15,854 bases of DNA, from contig DAOPZL010000065.1 of the NCBI GenBank assembly GCA_035353395.1, positions 1 through 15,854 of the forward strand. The letters run 5' to 3'. Each line of letters begins with the position of its first letter. Positions within the stretch are counted from its first letter, which is position 1. The position numbers and the translations under genes were made by a program. The notes under the pieces were generated by a model. That model saw nothing but the letters and a program-made list of their open reading frames with translations. It was not told where the DNA came from and did no database searches. Below are positions 13,181-15,854 of the stretch, in pieces. Source of the stretch: UBA1801 sp035353395. GTDB taxonomy: Bacteria > Acidobacteriota > Holophagae > Holophagales > Holophagaceae.

Positions 13181-13250
13181 CCTCCCTTGCCCGGGTCCGA
13201 TGCGCTAGGCTAGGGATTCCACCTGCATCCCGGAAGGCGCCGACGACCGG

Positions 13251-14288
13251 ATGAGATCCCACCTAGACCAGCGATCCGCAGAACCCCGCCGGCGGCCGGC
13301 CGTCATGGCGGACGTCGCGGACCTCGCCGGGGTTTCCCACCAGACGGTGTCGCGCGTGCTGCACGACAGTCCGAACGTGCGCAGGGAGACCCGGGAGCGG
13401 GTCCTGGCCGCCATGGGGCAGCTCGACTACCACCCCAACAGCATGGCCCAGGCCCTGGTCACGGGGCACTCGCGGGCGCTCGGGGTCGTGAGCTTCGACA
13501 CGAGCCTGTACGGGCCCGCCTCGACCCTGCTCGGCATCGAGCAGGCCGCCCACGCCGCCGGCTACGGGGTGAGCATCTCCAGCCTCCAGGCCGTCACCCG
13601 GGCCTCCATGCTGGGCGCGGTCCAGGGCCTGCAGGGCCAGGGGGTGGAAGGCATCATCGTCATCGCGCCCCAGAAACAGGCCGTCGAGGCGCTCCGCCGC
13701 CTGTCGCACCGCGTACCGCTGGTGGCCGTCGAGGCCGGGCCGGACGAGTCCGTCCCCGTGGTGGCCGTCGACCAGTTCGCGGGAGCCGCCGCCGCCACGC
13801 GCCACCTCCTGGAGCTGGGCCACCGCAGCGTCTGGCACCTCGCGGGCCCTCACGATTTCCTGGAAGCCGAGCTGCGGGTCTCCGGCTGGAAGGCGACCCT
13901 GGAAGCCGCCGGCATCCAGCCCCCCGCCCCCTTCCGCGGCGACTGGAGCCCCCGTTCCGGATACGAGATCGGCCGGCGCCTGGCCGGGCTTCCGGAGGTC
14001 ACGGCCGTCTTCGTCGGGAACGACCAGATGGCTCTCGGCCTGCTCCGGTCGCTGCACGAGGCGGGTCGCGACATCCCGGGGGACATCAGCCTCGTGGGGT
14101 TCGACGACATCCCCGAGGCCGCCTACTTCACGCCGCCCCTGACGACGGTCCGCCAGGACTTCGCCGAAGCGGGTCGCCGCTGCCTCCGCATGCTCGTCGA
14201 CCTGATCGAGACCGGCGAGCCCTGTGCGAACGTCCTGGTCGCCCCCGAGCTGGTGGTCCGGAGCAGCACCCAGGCCTTCCGCCGCTGA
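13251..14288 (+). CDS. LacI-family transcriptional regulator of the ara-gal operon
   Basis: This is a 345-residue regulator. The LacI helix-turn-helix is at about 18-43 (VMADVADLAGVSHQTVSRVL), followed by NVRRETRERVLAAMGQLDYHPNSMAQAL with the hinge helix. The periplasmic-binding-protein-like sensor begins at about residue 75 (SRALGVVS) and includes AVFVGNDQMALGLLRSL and DISLVGFDDIPEAAYF. The start is not certain: the ATG at 13251 has only a weak, distant GGAAGG, and an in-frame ATG at codon 19 would remove part of the HTH. It is divergent from araB, and the 14-bp palindrome lies 83 nt upstream, so autoregulation and control of the operon are expected. The inducer is presumably arabinose, galactose or a derivative; this is inferred from context only. 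Confidence 0.93.
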   Translation: MRSHLDQRSAEPRRRPAVMADVADLAGVSHQTVSRVLHDSPNVRRETRERVLAAMGQLDYHPNSMAQALVTGHSRALGVVSFDTSLYGPASTLLGIEQAAHAAGYGVSISSLQAVTRASMLGAVQGLQGQGVEGIIVIAPQKQAVEALRRLSHRVPLVAVEAGPDESVPVVAVDQFAGAAAATRHLLELGHRSVWHLAGPHDFLEAELRVSGWKATLEAAGIQPPAPFRGDWSPRSGYEIGRRLAGLPEVTAVFVGNDQMALGLLRSLHEAGRDIPGDISLVGFDDIPEAAYFTPPLTTVRQDFAEAGRRCLRMLVDLIETGEPCANVLVAPELVVRSSTQAFRR

Positions 14289-14304
14289 CCTGGAACCGCG
14301 CGCA

Positions 14305-14331
14305 CTGCGGGTAGACTATCCATGCCCGCAG
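14305..14331 (+). promoter_or_regulatory. Hairpin adjoining the ettA ribosome-binding site
   Basis: CTGCGGG (14305-14311) pairs perfectly with CCCGCAG (14325-14331) around a 13-nt loop. The right arm shares its last two bases with the Shine-Dalgarno AGGAG (14330-14334). TAGACT in the loop (14312-14317) is a possible -10 box without a clear -35. It could be an ettA promoter, a leader hairpin, or chance. Confidence 0.3.
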
Positions 14332-14340
14332 GAGATCCCC

Positions 14341-15854
14341 ATGGCCAAGCAGCCCAACGAGCAGCCCGAGATCATCTACACGATGATGCGGGTGTCCAAG
14401 TACTACAACAACAAGCCCGTGATCAAGGACATCTCCCTGTCCTATTTCTACGGCGCCAAGATCGGCGTGCTGGGACTCAACGGATCCGGCAAGTCCACGG
14501 TGCTGCGCATCATGGCGGGGGTGGACCAGGACTTCAACGGCACCGCGGTGCTGTCCAAGGGCTACACCACGGGGCTGCTCGAACAGGAGCCGAAGCTGGA
14601 CGACGCCAAGACCGTGCGGGAGATCGTGGAGGAGGGCGCCGCGGAGAAGGTGGGCTGGCTGAAGGAATACAACGCCATCAACGACGCCTTCGCCGATCCC
14701 GACGCGGACTTCGACAAGCTGATGGCCAGGCAGGGGGAGCTGCAGGACAGGATCGACGCGGCGGACTGCTGGGACCTGGACGCGCAGCTCGAGCAGGCCA
14801 TGGACGCCCTGCGCTGCCCCGATCCCGAAACCCCCGTGCAGGTCCTCTCGGGCGGCGAGCGCCGCCGCGTGGCGCTCTGCCGGCTGCTCATCCAGAAACC
14901 CGACATCCTGCTCCTGGACGAGCCCACCAACCACCTGGACGCGGAAACCGTCGCCTGGCTGGAGAAGCACCTGCAGGAATACGAGGGCACGGTCATCGCC
15001 GTGACCCACGACCGCTACTTCCTGGACCACGTGGCCGAGTGGATCCTGGAGCTGGACCGGGGCGAAGGCGTGCCCTGGCGGGGCAACTATTCCAGCTGGC
15101 TGGAGCAGAAGAGCCAGCGGCTGGCCCAGGAGGAGAAGGCGGACAAGCGGCGGGAGAAGACCCTGGAGCGCGAGCTGGAGTGGATCCACATGTCCCCGAA
15201 GGGACAGCACGCCAAGAGCAAGGCGCGCATCGCGAACTACGAGAAGCTCGCCTCCGAGGAGGGCTCCCGGCGCGAGCAGGAGCTGGAGATCTACATCCCG
15301 GCCGGACCGCGGCTGGGGGACGTGGTCGCGGAGCTCAAGGGCGTCTCGAAGGCCTACGGCGACAAGGTGCTCTTCGACGGCCTCAGCTTCGAGATCCCCC
15401 GGGCAGGCATCCTGGGCGTCATCGGCGCCAACGGCGCGGGCAAGACGACCCTCCTGCGCCTGCTCACGGGTCAGGAACAGCCCGACTCCGGCGCCGTCCG
15501 CCTGGGCGACACCGTCAAGATGGCCTACGTGGACCAGCTCCGCGCGAGCCTCGACACCGACAAGAGCGTCTTCGAGGCCGTCTCCGGCGGCTACGAGATC
15601 ATCAGCCTCGGAGGGCGGGAGATCAACGCCCGGGCCTGGCTGAGCCGGTTCGGGTTCTCGGGCGAGGCCCAGCAGAAGAAGGTGAAGGAACTCTCAGGCG
15701 GCCAGCAGAACCGCCTGAACCTCGCCCTCACCCTGAAGAGCGAATCCAACCTCCTCTTCTTCGACGAACCGACCAACGACCTGGACGTGAACACGATGCG
15801 CGCCCTGGAGGAGGCCATCGACGCCTTCGCCGGCAGCGCCGTCATCGTGAGCCA
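14341..15854 (+). CDS. ettA: Energy-dependent translational throttle protein EttA (3' end outside window)
   Basis: This ABC-F ATPase binds the ribosomal E site and gates the first elongation steps according to the ATP/ADP balance. The visible 504 residues hold two nucleotide-binding domains. The first has Walker A GLNGSGKST (45-53), signature LSGGERRRVALCRLL (169-183) and LLLDEPTNHLD (190-200, E194). The second has GANGAGKTT (362-370), LSGGQQNRLNLAL (451-463) and FFDEPTNDLD (473-482, E476). The EttA-type arm insert with DPDADFDKLMARQGELQ lies at 119-135, and the basic linker follows GNYSSWLEQKSQRLAQEE. Similarity to E. coli EttA is high throughout, and about 50-55 residues are missing. AGGAG at 14330-14334 precedes the ATG. 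It is probably independent of the ara-gal regulator gene upstream. Confidence 0.95.
   Translation, partial: MAKQPNEQPEIIYTMMRVSKYYNNKPVIKDISLSYFYGAKIGVLGLNGSGKSTVLRIMAGVDQDFNGTAVLSKGYTTGLLEQEPKLDDAKTVREIVEEGAAEKVGWLKEYNAINDAFADPDADFDKLMARQGELQDRIDAADCWDLDAQLEQAMDALRCPDPETPVQVLSGGERRRVALCRLLIQKPDILLLDEPTNHLDAETVAWLEKHLQEYEGTVIAVTHDRYFLDHVAEWILELDRGEGVPWRGNYSSWLEQKSQRLAQEEKADKRREKTLERELEWIHMSPKGQHAKSKARIANYEKLASEEGSRREQELEIYIPAGPRLGDVVAELKGVSKAYGDKVLFDGLSFEIPRAGILGVIGANGAGKTTLLRLLTGQEQPDSGAVRLGDTVKMAYVDQLRASLDTDKSVFEAVSGGYEIISLGGREINARAWLSRFGFSGEAQQKKVKELSGGQQNRLNLALTLKSESNLLFFDEPTNDLDVNTMRALEEAIDAFAGSAVIVS

Overview
The window reads as an accessory-metabolism stretch of a very GC-rich bacterial chromosome, roughly two-thirds G+C in coding DNA, with AT-rich sequence confined to one divergent promoter region. 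Shine-Dalgarno sites are strong, ATG starts dominate with one TTG, and genes are tightly packed. The gene mix (a Dnmt2-like methyltransferase, an FMN riboswitch on ribB, EttA, a combined arabinose/galactose operon) suggests a Gram-negative soil or sediment lineage. A Holophagaceae-like acidobacterium is my guess, but taxonomy is inference and was not tested. A run of exactly 100 N inside araB shows the source is a draft assembly. No stretch over 300 bases lacks a gene; the longest non-coding stretches (789-1039, 3602-3809, 13040-13250) all hold recognisable regulatory structure.

Left part, plus strand (1-2190): a small GYF_2-domain membrane protein, then an FMN riboswitch controlling ribB (riboflavin branch), followed 14 nt later by msrC (free methionine-R-sulfoxide reductase). 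msrC runs tail to tail into a YdcR-like MocR regulator on the minus strand (2162-3601). That regulator is divergent from a small DUF2917 gene (3810-4100). The shared intergenic region carries five copies of TAACAGT/ACTGTTA, the likely MocR operator array. A strong terminator follows the DUF2917 gene. Next is a C5-cytosine methyltransferase (4213-5145) whose motifs match the Dnmt2 (tRNA C38) family rather than restriction-type enzymes. Its start codon sits inside a perfect small hairpin.

Right part, minus strand (5076-13039): a seven-gene operon araB-araA-araD-galK-galT-galE-DUF4380. Most junctions are 4-nt stop/start overlaps, so translation is probably coupled. It joins L-arabinose catabolism (isomerase, kinase, 4-epimerase, giving xylulose 5-phosphate) to the Leloir pathway (galactose to glucose 1-phosphate). 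The last gene is a DUF4380 protein placed where a galactose mutarotase would be expected. A divergent LacI-family regulator (13251-14288) lies upstream. Two 19-bp operator-like sites, 17/19 identical, lie in front of araB and araA; the araB site overlaps a good sigma-70 promoter. No sugar transporter or glycosidase is in the window. The window ends inside ettA, an ABC-F translation factor (14341 onward, 3' end missing).

The items most worth follow-up are the bacterial Dnmt2 homologue, the MocR/DUF2917 pair with its operator array, and the DUF4380 protein as a candidate non-canonical mutarotase. I did not find a defence system, mobile element, CRISPR array, tRNA or rRNA.
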